57,151 nucleotides of DNA from JAAZBA01 sp964461815 (GTDB lineage: Bacteria; Bacillota; Clostridia; Oscillospirales; QAMX01): the NCBI GenBank assembly GCA_964461815.1, contig CAYWVF010000017.1, positions 1 to 57,151 of the forward strand, given 5' to 3'. Below, piece after piece: positions 17,008 to 23,781 of the stretch. Positions within the stretch are counted from its first letter, which is position 1, and each line of letters starts with the position of its first letter. The position numbers were made by a program, and so were the translations under genes. The notes under the pieces are model-generated. The model saw nothing but the letters and a program-made list of their open reading frames with translations, did no database searches and was not told the origin of the DNA.

Positions 17008-17045
17008 AAAGCAGGACTGAGTTTAAGCTCAGTCCTGCTTTTTGT
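17008..17045 (+). terminator. Intrinsic terminator of lipoprotein copy 1
   Basis: AAGCAGGACTGAG and CTCAGTCCTGCTT form a 13-bp stem with a 6-nt loop, followed by a short T-run. A copy with one loop change follows the paralogue. Confidence 0.9.
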
Positions 17046-17077
17046 AGTTTAGACAGATTATGCTTATAAAGTCAAGC

Positions 17078-17190
17078 TTACTTATCGGAGGTCAAGGATG
17101 AGCTGCAATTACAGCTGCTGCATTCATATCCACAAATTGTTGCCCTTTTTCTCAGGAAGAGTATAATAAGAACTATGATATGAAGTAAGG
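17078..17190 (-). pseudogene. 3' remnant of a FeoB-associated Cys-rich protein gene
   Basis: On the minus strand this translates to a hydrophobic stretch IIVLIILFL, then CSSCNCSSS and the ending TSDK before TAA. The intact gene at 19656-19814 ends the same way with CSSCNCSS and TSDK. The start and first third are missing and the first two Cys pairs are degraded. It is a fragment carried by the tandem duplication, showing that the duplicated unit originally ended inside the feo operon. Confidence 0.8.
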
Positions 17191-17269
17191 CCTGAGTAAA
17201 TAAATGTTCGGTAATGTGTAAATTATTAAAATAAAGTTGAAAAATACAAGTTTTTGTTTTAAAGTGCTA

Positions 17270-17298
17270 TTGCTATTCAAGTTGCATTAATATATAAT
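17270..17298 (+). promoter_or_regulatory. Upstream promoter P1 of lipoprotein copy 2
   Basis: TTGCTA, a 17-bp spacer and TATAAT, at the same place as in copy 1 and outside the invertible segments. Confidence 0.7.
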
Positions 17299-17382
17299 TA
17301 ATACAATAGTTAATATGTGTATCAAATAGCGTAATGCGGATCTAAAAGGCAATCGAGTGCAAGGTAAGAAATATCTTGTATT

Positions 17383-17410
17383 TGTCAATAAAGCTATACT
17401 TTATGTAACA
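17383..17410. repeat. 28-bp inversion site A, copy 2
   Basis: Outer arms TGTCA and TAACA with a central CTATAC. The left flank aligns with copy 1 directly. The right half matches the reverse complement of the left half of site B in copy 1 (TAACATAA against TTATGTTA). Confidence 0.8.
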
Positions 17411-17488
17411 TAATAAAAATTACCCAAAAAAGCAAAAAAAGATCAAAAAGAATCACAAACAAAATGTTTTTTATTTGTCACATAAAGT
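17398..17488. other. Invertible segment 1, copy 2 (opposite orientation to copy 1)
   Basis: The interior 17411-17475 is the reverse complement of 14844-14908 with two mismatches. The top strand is A-rich here and T-rich in copy 1. Confidence 0.85.
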
Positions 17489-17503
17489 ATACATTTTGTG
17501 ACT
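17476..17503. repeat. 28-bp inversion site B, copy 2
   Basis: The most symmetric of the sites: arms TGTCACA and TGTGACT around GTATAC. Start-to-start distances to A and C are 93 bp each. Confidence 0.82.
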
Positions 17504-17582
17504 GAATAAAAAGCGCCATCGGAAAACAAAAAACGGCAAAAAACATAAAAAATGATATGTTTTCTGCCTGTCACAAAATGTA
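17490..17582. other. Invertible segment 2, copy 2 (terminator facing away from the gene)
   Basis: The interior 17504-17568 matches the reverse complement of 14937-15001. The same hairpin is present with one stem mismatch, but its T-tract is now on the minus strand, so it would not stop transcripts moving toward the gene. Confidence 0.83.
17527..17568 (-). terminator. Terminator-like hairpin inside segment 2, copy 2, in reversed orientation
   Basis: GGCAAAAAACATA and TATGTTTTCTGCC pair over 13 positions with one mismatch. The T-rich tail (GTTTTTTGTTTTCC) follows on the minus strand only. Confidence 0.65.
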
Positions 17583-17596
17583 TACCTTTCGTAGCA
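17569..17596. repeat. 28-bp inversion site C, copy 2
   Basis: Arms TGTCACA and GTAGCA around GTATAC. The right flank is the fixed gene-proximal sequence shared with copy 1. Confidence 0.8.
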
Positions 17597-17643
17597 TTTT
17601 TTATATTGGAACATGAAAAAGATATACGATTTAAAATCAAGTA

Positions 17644-17672
17644 TCGACTGAAAACTGTTTTATGTTTATAAT
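17644..17672 (+). promoter_or_regulatory. Gene-proximal promoter candidate, copy 2
   Basis: TCGACT, a 17-bp spacer and TATAAT, between site C and the start codon. The -35 is better than in copy 1. If active it would give a basal level independent of the switch. Confidence 0.5.
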
Positions 17673-17718
17673 GTACACGCAAGTGTGCGTTAAAAAAATA
17701 AAAAATGGAGGTTCCCAA

Positions 17719-19557
17719 ATGAAAAAGTACCGCGTAATTGCTATCGTACTTGCAGCAATGATGATCATCGCTATGTTCGCCGGCTGCTCAAATGATAGCG
17801 CAAAGACAGATGATTCGTCATCATCAACTAGCTCGAGTAGCTCTGCTTCGTCAAGCAGTTCGAGCAGCTCAAGCACATCCGACGAATCTAAAGAAGCTCC
17901 GGATGCTGCAAAGGAAGAAAGAACAACAATAAAGTATTCCTCAATGGAGCAGTATCAGACAGAACCGTGCGATTGGCTCGACACAGAGATATGGCAGTGG
18001 ATCCAGGAAGAAGCTAATGTAGACATTCAGTACAACTACATTGACGGCGACAAGATGAACCTTATGCTTGCTTCCGGCGATCTGGGTGACATTATTTGGA
18101 GCGGCAGCATATCAGATAAGCTTGGTGATATAATCGAGACAAAGCTTGCATATGACCTGCTTCCCCTTATAGACGAAAAGATCCCGAGCCTGCTTAATGA
18201 AAATTATACAGGCGCTCTTGAGCTTTATGTTGAGGCAGGAGACGGCGTAGGTCTCTACTTCCTTCCTGAATACCTTGGTGTTGAGCTTCCTGAAGGTGCT
18301 CCGTATGTAGGTCGTGGCTATAATGTTCGTTGGGACTGGTACAAGGAGATAGGTGCTCCTGCGATCAACAACGATGAAGACTATGTAGCAGCTCTTAAGG
18401 CAATGGTAGCAAACCACCCGACAAACGAGGATGGCGAAAAGGTTTACGGTATCGGTCTTGCTGACAGCCTTTTCAACTGGTCTAACCATGCATCATTTAC
18501 AACAGCTATGACAGACCCGTGGACATTCGGTGGTTATATGTTCCAGGAATCTGTTAGAGATACCTCTGTTCTGATCGACGGTTACAGAGATACAGAGAAT
18601 TCCGCATTCTGGAGATCCATGGAGTTCTACAATGCAATGTGGAATGAAGGACTCCTCGATCCTGACTCCTTTACACAGACATCTGATGAGTATACAACAA
18701 AGCAGAGAGCAGGCCGTTATGCTGCAACAGCTAACTGGGCTGAAGGAAATCTCTATGACGAGATGAGACAGAAGGATCCGGAAACACTTGCAGGTATCAT
18801 TGCTATCCCGTCAGAGGGTCAGTATTGGTTTGCACATAAGCTTAATCCGTACGGAAACTTCCCGATCGATCTTATCTTTGTAGCAGCAAATACAAAGAAT
18901 ATTGATGCAGTTTGCAGACTTGTAAATGTAGTTTATAATATTGATACACAGCGTATGTTCTATATGGGCATTGAGGGCGACACATGGAACTATGTTGATG
19001 GCGTACCGACATTTACAGATGAGTACACAGAGATGGTATCCAGTGGCGATCAGAGACTCCAGGAGATCGGTATTGGAGTATTCGGTGGATTCATGGCAGT
19101 ACAGGGTACAGACTACCACACAGACGGTTATCGTATTCAGGCAAACTCAGCTGATGTAGACGAGCTTGCAAAGACACTTAATCCGCTCCAGAAGGACATG
19201 GCAGCTCATTACGGCGTAACACTTCCGTCTGAAGCTTCCAAGAAGCTTTATGAAGAAGGCAAGATGATCAACTTAGCAGAGCTCGTAGGCGGCCCGGCAA
19301 CAGCTATGCCGACAGATGATAAGCGTATTCTTGAAAACTGTAATGATATCCTTTACGCTCATATTTACGACCTCGTAAAAGCTGCAACAGCTGAAGATTT
19401 CGCAGCTATCCAGGCAGATGTACTTAAGGAATTAGAGGACGCAAATATTGAAGAAGCTTGGGATTACGCACTCAATGAATTTAATAAGACATATGAGCTC
19501 GTATATCCGATCTTACAGGAGCGTTTAGCAGCTGAAGCAGCAGTAGCAGGCAAATAA
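17719..19557 (+). CDS. Extracellular solute-binding lipoprotein, duplicated copy 2
   Basis: A 612-residue paralogue of the protein at 15156, with the same signal peptide, lipobox Cys23 and Ser-rich tether. The start is the ATG at 17719, 8 bases after GGAGG; an upstream in-frame ATG at 17662 lies in the untranslated leader. First and last hundred-odd codons are almost identical at DNA level to copy 1, whereas codons about 108-190 and scattered later stretches differ. That fits gene conversion at the ends with selection or exchange in the binding region. In this copy the leader terminator faces away, so it is predicted to be the expressed copy in the sequenced cells (inference). Confidence 0.9.
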   Translation: MKKYRVIAIVLAAMMIIAMFAGCSNDSAKTDDSSSSTSSSSSASSSSSSSSSTSDESKEAPDAAKEERTTIKYSSMEQYQTEPCDWLDTEIWQWIQEEANVDIQYNYIDGDKMNLMLASGDLGDIIWSGSISDKLGDIIETKLAYDLLPLIDEKIPSLLNENYTGALELYVEAGDGVGLYFLPEYLGVELPEGAPYVGRGYNVRWDWYKEIGAPAINNDEDYVAALKAMVANHPTNEDGEKVYGIGLADSLFNWSNHASFTTAMTDPWTFGGYMFQESVRDTSVLIDGYRDTENSAFWRSMEFYNAMWNEGLLDPDSFTQTSDEYTTKQRAGRYAATANWAEGNLYDEMRQKDPETLAGIIAIPSEGQYWFAHKLNPYGNFPIDLIFVAANTKNIDAVCRLVNVVYNIDTQRMFYMGIEGDTWNYVDGVPTFTDEYTEMVSSGDQRLQEIGIGVFGGFMAVQGTDYHTDGYRIQANSADVDELAKTLNPLQKDMAAHYGVTLPSEASKKLYEEGKMINLAELVGGPATAMPTDDKRILENCNDILYAHIYDLVKAATAEDFAAIQADVLKELEDANIEEAWDYALNEFNKTYELVYPILQERLAAEAAVAGK

Positions 19558-19580
19558 GCTGAAAGTACATAAAGTATAAT

Positions 19581-19616
19581 AAAGCAGGACTGAGTTTAAA
19601 CTCAGTCCTGCTTTTT
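19581..19616 (+). terminator. Intrinsic terminator of lipoprotein copy 2
   Basis: AAGCAGGACTGAG / CTCAGTCCTGCTT with loop TTTAAA and a T-run, matching the terminator at 17008-17045. Confidence 0.9.
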
Positions 19617-19655
19617 CGCGGTGTAGATGATTATGCTATGCTCATAAAGTCAAGC

Positions 19656-19814
19656 TTACTTATCGGAGGTAGGGGATGAGCATGAGCTGCAATTACAGCT
19701 ACTGCATCCACATCCGCAGCCAGTGCCTTTTTTCTTCCTTTTGCTCAGGAAAAATACAATAAGAACTATGATAAGAAGTATTATACCGAGAATGATCCAA
19801 TCTATAGCATTCAT
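19656..19814 (-). CDS. FeoB-associated Cys-rich membrane protein
   Basis: A 52-residue protein with one transmembrane helix (about residues 6-24, IILGIILLIIVLIVFFL), a basic stop-transfer KRKKK and a Cys-rich cytoplasmic tail with CGCGC, CNC and further Cys. This is the small protein that commonly follows feoB in Clostridia and is thought to support Fe(II) transport in place of FeoC. Its ATG overlaps the feoB stop in an ATGA, so the two are translationally coupled. A degraded duplicate of its 3' end lies at 17078-17190. Confidence 0.88.
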   Translation of the reverse strand: MNAIDWIILGIILLIIVLIVFFLSKRKKKGTGCGCGCSSCNCSSCSSPTSDK

Positions 19815-21832
19815 ACAAACAGTCTCCCAATATTATATACAATAAATGTTACGATCCATGCGATACCGGTTTGTGCAGCCATCATTCCGGCAGCTTTACC
19901 GAGTCCGCCAAGCTCACGCTTTACTGCTGCCATAGCTGCAACACAGGGCATGTACAGAAGCGAGAATGTCAAAAATGAGAATGCTTGCAAGGGTGTAAAG
20001 AGATTCGGAAGCAATAATCCGAGGGACTCGCTGTCACCGGCACCTGTAAGGATAGCCAATGTGCTGACTACCGCTTCTTTGGCTGTCAGACCTGTGATAA
20101 GTGCTGTTGAAGCTTCCCATGTACCGAATCCAAGAGGTGCGAATATAGGTGCGATGAATCTGCCGATAGATGCCAAAAGACTGTTCTGACTGTCCTCAAC
20201 GAGGTTAAATTTGTAGTCAAAGCTCTGGAATACCCATATTATAACTGTTGCTACAAAGATTATCGTGAATGCCTTTACGATAAAATCCTTTGCTTTTTCC
20301 CACATGTGAAGTGCAACGCTTTTTGGTGACGGTAATCTGTATGCCGGAAGCTCCATAACGAACGGAACGGGATTTCCACGGAAAACTGTCGTGTTAAGAA
20401 GCAGACCGTATATTATTCCGACTACCATACCCATTACGTAGAGTGTTATCATAACGAGTGCCTGATGCTCTTTGAAAAATGCAGCTGTAAAAATCGTATA
20501 TATCGGTAATTTTGCACTGCATGACATGAATGGTGTGAGAATGATCGTCATTTTACGGTCACGTTCGCTTGGAAGTGTACGTGTAGCCATGATCGCCGGC
20601 ACACTGCATCCGAAGCCGATCAGCATTGGAACGAATGAACGGCCTGAAAGACCGATTTTTCTAAGTAGCTTATCCATTACAAATGCGACACGTGCCATAT
20701 ATCCGCTATCCTCGAGGATCGACAGGAAGAAGAACAGAACGATGATCGTCGGCAGGAAGCTCAATACGCTTCCGACTCCGTTGAATATACCATCAATGAC
20801 GAGAGAACGGATAGTCTCATTTACGCCTGCTTTTATCAGAGCACTGTTTACGGCATTTGTTGCACTATCTATAAGGATCGACATTAATGAGCTTAGAGTT
20901 TCACCAAACACGCTGAATGTCAGATAGAATACAAGCATCATTATGCAGAGAAAGATAGGAAGTGCAAATATTTTATGAGTAAGCACGCTGTCTATTTTGA
21001 GAGAACGCTTATGCTCGTTTGAATCACCGTTTTTAGTAACCGTATGACTGCAAAGCTTTTCAATATAGTCATATCTCATATCCGCAAGCGCAGCTTCACG
21101 GTCGGTTTTCAGCTCACTCTCCATCTCGCTTACGATGTGACCTACAATGTCACGTTCATTTTCCGTAAGCTCCAGAGCATCCATTGTGATCTCGTCACCC
21201 TCGACCAGCTTTGTGGATGCGTATCTCAGTGGTATACCTTTCTCGCTAGCTTTATCTTCAATAATATGTGCAAGAGAGTGAACTGCTTTATGTACACCGC
21301 CTGTACAAAAGTCGAGTCGTTTAGGTGCTGCGTGGCTCGTACTCGTTTTAATCACTCTGTCAAGCAGCTCCGATATACCTTCGTTTTTGCTTGCGGAAAT
21401 AGGAACTACAGGTACTGTCAGTGCTTCGCTGAACTTCTCTATATCAATGCTTCCGCCACTCTGCCTGACCTCATCCATCATATTCAGTGCAAGTACCATA
21501 GGACGTCCAAGCTCCATCAGCTGTAACGTGAGGTACATATTACGCTCAATATTGTTTGCGTCAAGAATATTTATAATACAGTCAATATCGCTATGTATAA
21601 GAAAATCACGAGTCACTATCTCCTCAGCAGTGTATGGTGAGAGTGAATATATACCGGGAAGGTCTACAACAGTCATAGTCTCGTTTTTTCCACCGAGCTT
21701 TTTCCTTATATAGCCTTCCTTTTTCTCAACCGTTACGCCGGGAAAGTTTCCAACATGCTGGTTACTGCCGGTAAGCTGATTAAACAGCGTAGTTTTACCG
21801 CAATTTTGATTTCCGATTAGTGCAAATACCAT
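19811..21832 (-). CDS. feoB: Ferrous iron transport protein B
   Basis: A 673-residue Fe(II) transporter of the inner membrane. The N-terminal G domain has G1 GNQNCGKTT (residues 7-15), G3 DLPGIYSL and G4 NMMD. A GDI-like helical region follows, then a polytopic core with the Gate motifs (SVLSFLPTIIVLFFFLS and the later GFGCSVPAI). All motifs are intact and the length is normal. It lies between feoA (14 bp upstream) and the Cys-rich gene (4-nt overlap), all driven by the promoter at 22109. Confidence 0.96.
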   Translation of the reverse strand: MVFALIGNQNCGKTTLFNQLTGSNQHVGNFPGVTVEKKEGYIRKKLGGKNETMTVVDLPGIYSLSPYTAEEIVTRDFLIHSDIDCIINILDANNIERNMYLTLQLMELGRPMVLALNMMDEVRQSGGSIDIEKFSEALTVPVVPISASKNEGISELLDRVIKTSTSHAAPKRLDFCTGGVHKAVHSLAHIIEDKASEKGIPLRYASTKLVEGDEITMDALELTENERDIVGHIVSEMESELKTDREAALADMRYDYIEKLCSHTVTKNGDSNEHKRSLKIDSVLTHKIFALPIFLCIMMLVFYLTFSVFGETLSSLMSILIDSATNAVNSALIKAGVNETIRSLVIDGIFNGVGSVLSFLPTIIVLFFFLSILEDSGYMARVAFVMDKLLRKIGLSGRSFVPMLIGFGCSVPAIMATRTLPSERDRKMTIILTPFMSCSAKLPIYTIFTAAFFKEHQALVMITLYVMGMVVGIIYGLLLNTTVFRGNPVPFVMELPAYRLPSPKSVALHMWEKAKDFIVKAFTIIFVATVIIWVFQSFDYKFNLVEDSQNSLLASIGRFIAPIFAPLGFGTWEASTALITGLTAKEAVVSTLAILTGAGDSESLGLLLPNLFTPLQAFSFLTFSLLYMPCVAAMAAVKRELGGLGKAAGMMAAQTGIAWIVTFIVYNIGRLFV

Positions 21833-21846
21833 AGGTCGTACTCCTT

Positions 21847-22068
21847 TTAGCTTTCTACTTCTATCTTAGCAGCGTCATCGATCCTGATGGTCAACTCATA
21901 TCCGCGTAGATATAATTCTATCGGGTCACCCATGGGAGCGATCTTTCGTACCATGACCTTTGTGCGTGGCGTTAAGCCCATATCGAGAAGTCTGCGTCTT
22001 AACGCACCTTCACCGCCGACAGAAAGTATTTTTACGACTTCTCCGGGTTTTACATCACTCAATACCAT
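21847..22068 (-). CDS. feoA: Ferrous iron transport protein A
   Basis: A 73-residue cytoplasmic SH3-like protein needed for FeoB-mediated Fe(II) uptake. It contains the family core EGALRRRLLDMGLTPRTKV and IELYLRGYELTIR. The ATG at 22068 follows GAGGAGG; the in-frame extension to 22083 contains that ribosome-binding site and is rejected. First gene of the feoA-feoB-Cys-rich operon. Confidence 0.93.
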   Translation of the reverse strand: MVLSDVKPGEVVKILSVGGEGALRRRLLDMGLTPRTKVMVRKIAPMGDPIELYLRGYELTIRIDDAAKIEVES

Positions 22069-22108
22069 AATGGACCTCCTCAACTGTTAACAAAAAAACT
22101 ATGTGAAA

Positions 22109-22137
22109 ATTATAATATATATGGATGTAAGTGTCAA
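22109..22137 (-). promoter_or_regulatory. Consensus sigma-A promoter of the feo operon
   Basis: TTGACA, 17 bp, TATAAT on the minus strand, a perfect consensus. No obvious Fur box overlaps it, so the iron-responsive regulator, if any, cannot be named. Confidence 0.82.
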
Positions 22138-22233
22138 GAGTTTTGATATGTTTATATTCCAAAATAATTGAATGATCGTGCATGTTTTGTTTTCAAAGTG
22201 TTGATATGGAGTATAAATTTATATTAACTTCGC

Positions 22234-22262
22234 TTGACTTGACTCGATTAATCTGTTATCAT
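22234..22262 (+). promoter_or_regulatory. Sigma-A promoter for the tagaturonate epimerase gene
   Basis: TTGACT, 17 bp, TATCAT, ending 34 bp before the start codon. Confidence 0.7.
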
Positions 22263-22296
22263 ATAAATAATGAATATACAAAGGAGATTTTTTACA

Positions 22297-23709
22297 ATGC
22301 AAGATATTATAAAAGAATGTGTTGCCTGTGCAGTAGAACGTGCACCGGGATACTATACAGCGCATATCGGCAATGATGATTATCTTGTCGTGACAGCTTC
22401 GGATGCTCCTACATTTGATGTTATCGCAAGCGACGAAAAAACAAAAATCTGCCCACAGAATTTGAAAAACTCCAAGCTTCTTCGCAGCGTCATTTCTTAT
22501 CTCAATCCCGTTTCACGTAAGGGTCATAAGTTTACTATAGGTCTCGGAGACAGACTCGGCTGTGCAGGTGAAGGTCACTTGAAGCTTCTCGCAGGGAAGG
22601 GAATATTCCCTGTTCTCGCTCAGCAGTCCATACGTGAGCTAAATCTTACAGGTCGTACATATGATGACGTGCTTGCAAGTGCTGTATGGGCAGTGTTCAA
22701 CGAGGGATATACGGATGGATACGGAGCTGACGGTGATCATCTGAAGCAGCCGTTCGAGATAGAATATGCTATAGCATGTGGATATTCCATGATAACACTC
22801 GATTGCTCCGAGCATATCGACAATACAATCATGGGACTTGATGATGCAGCTCTTGCGGCAAAATATGAGACTATTTCCGAGTCTATACGCAAAAAATATG
22901 AGGAAAAGTATCTTAACTGTACAGAGTGTGGCGTTAAGTTCGATAAAAAATCACTTATGCAGAGTGTTTTGATCTATTCAGATGCAATTGAATACACTGA
23001 GATGATCTATAACAGATTCATTAAGCCGAATAACATGGACTTTGAAATGTCTATAGACGAGACAGCAACCCCGACATCCCCGGAAAATCACTTCTTCCTT
23101 GCTTCCGAGCTTTATTCTCGTGGCATTGAGTGCGAAACACTTGCGCCTCGCTTCTGTGGTGAGTTCCAAAAGGGTATCGATTATATAGGCGATCTGGCAC
23201 AATTTGAGAAAGAGTATATTGCACATGACAATATAGCTCGTCACTTTGGTTATCGCATTAGCGTACATTCCGGAAGTGATAAATTCAGCGTATTCCCGAT
23301 AATCCATAAGGTATCCACCGGTGGAGTTCATGTAAAGACAGCCGGAACAAACTGGCTTGAGGCTCTCAGAGTTATAGCAAAGACAGAGCCTGCTCTCATG
23401 CGTGAGATTTACGAATACGCAGTGGAGAACTTACCGACAGCACAGGCTTATTACCATATCAGACCGAATCAGGCTGACGCTCCGTCTATTAAGGATATGT
23501 GTGACTGCAAGCTGCCGACACTTCTTGATGTGGATGACACAAGGCAAATACTTCATATCACATATGGCTTGATCCTCAATGAAAAATGCGATGGTGAATA
23601 TGTGTTCAAGGATAGACTTTATAATTGTCTTAAAAATAATCGTGAAGCATATGCAGATGGATTGGAGAAACATATCGGAAAGCATCTGTCATTAGCATTT
23701 GAAGCATAA
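22297..23709 (+). CDS. uxaE: Tagaturonate/fructuronate epimerase (UxaE family)
   Basis: A 470-residue cytoplasmic enzyme matching the UxaE family, which interconverts tagaturonate and fructuronate in galacturonate breakdown. Recognisable features are FTIGLGDRLGCAGEGHLKLL near residue 70, DGYGADGDHLK near 147 and HSGSDKFSVFP near 330, consistent with a metal-dependent TIM-barrel enzyme. The ATG at 22297 lies 9 bases after AAAGGAG; the ATG at 22270 precedes that site. It faces a converging gene for a DUF4838 glycan enzyme, which fits uronate or glycan metabolism. The call rests on recalled family similarity. Confidence 0.78.
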   Translation: MQDIIKECVACAVERAPGYYTAHIGNDDYLVVTASDAPTFDVIASDEKTKICPQNLKNSKLLRSVISYLNPVSRKGHKFTIGLGDRLGCAGEGHLKLLAGKGIFPVLAQQSIRELNLTGRTYDDVLASAVWAVFNEGYTDGYGADGDHLKQPFEIEYAIACGYSMITLDCSEHIDNTIMGLDDAALAAKYETISESIRKKYEEKYLNCTECGVKFDKKSLMQSVLIYSDAIEYTEMIYNRFIKPNNMDFEMSIDETATPTSPENHFFLASELYSRGIECETLAPRFCGEFQKGIDYIGDLAQFEKEYIAHDNIARHFGYRISVHSGSDKFSVFPIIHKVSTGGVHVKTAGTNWLEALRVIAKTEPALMREIYEYAVENLPTAQAYYHIRPNQADAPSIKDMCDCKLPTLLDVDDTRQILHITYGLILNEKCDGEYVFKDRLYNCLKNNREAYADGLEKHIGKHLSLAFEA

Positions 23710-23743
23710 AACGATCTACAGTAAGCTTTTGAATATATGAAAA

Positions 23744-23780
23744 ACAGCAGAGTCTGATATATCGGACTCTGCTGTAATGT
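23744..23780. terminator. Bidirectional terminator between uxaE and the DUF4838 gene
   Basis: An 11-bp stem ACAGCAGAGTC / GACTCTGCTGT with a 10-nt loop, then TAATGTTTTATT on the plus strand and TTTTCAT on the minus strand. Confidence 0.82.
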
Positions 23781-23781
23781 T

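Larger units (their letters stand above)
14643..17190 (+). repeat. Tandem duplication, copy 1 (promoter, invertible leader, lipoprotein gene, terminator, feo gene tail)
   Basis: The unit aligns with 17211-19780 at an offset of about 2567 bp. It comprises an upstream promoter, three 28-bp sites, the lipoprotein gene, its terminator and an antisense 3' fragment of the FeoB-associated gene. Outer flanks, gene ends and terminator are near-identical; the two 65-bp leader segments are inverted relative to copy 2. Nothing else gene-like is seen in 14446-14700. Confidence 0.9.
17211..19780 (+). repeat. Tandem duplication, copy 2
   Basis: The counterpart of 14643-17190, running from the upstream promoter through the invertible leader, lipoprotein gene and terminator into the 3' end of the intact FeoB-associated gene. 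The junction between the copies lies near 17190-17211. Confidence 0.9.

Noticed and set aside
17662..17718. Longer start for the second duplicated lipoprotein (ATG 17662)
   Set aside because: It would put residues before the signal peptide, lacks a ribosome-binding site and is not available in copy 1.
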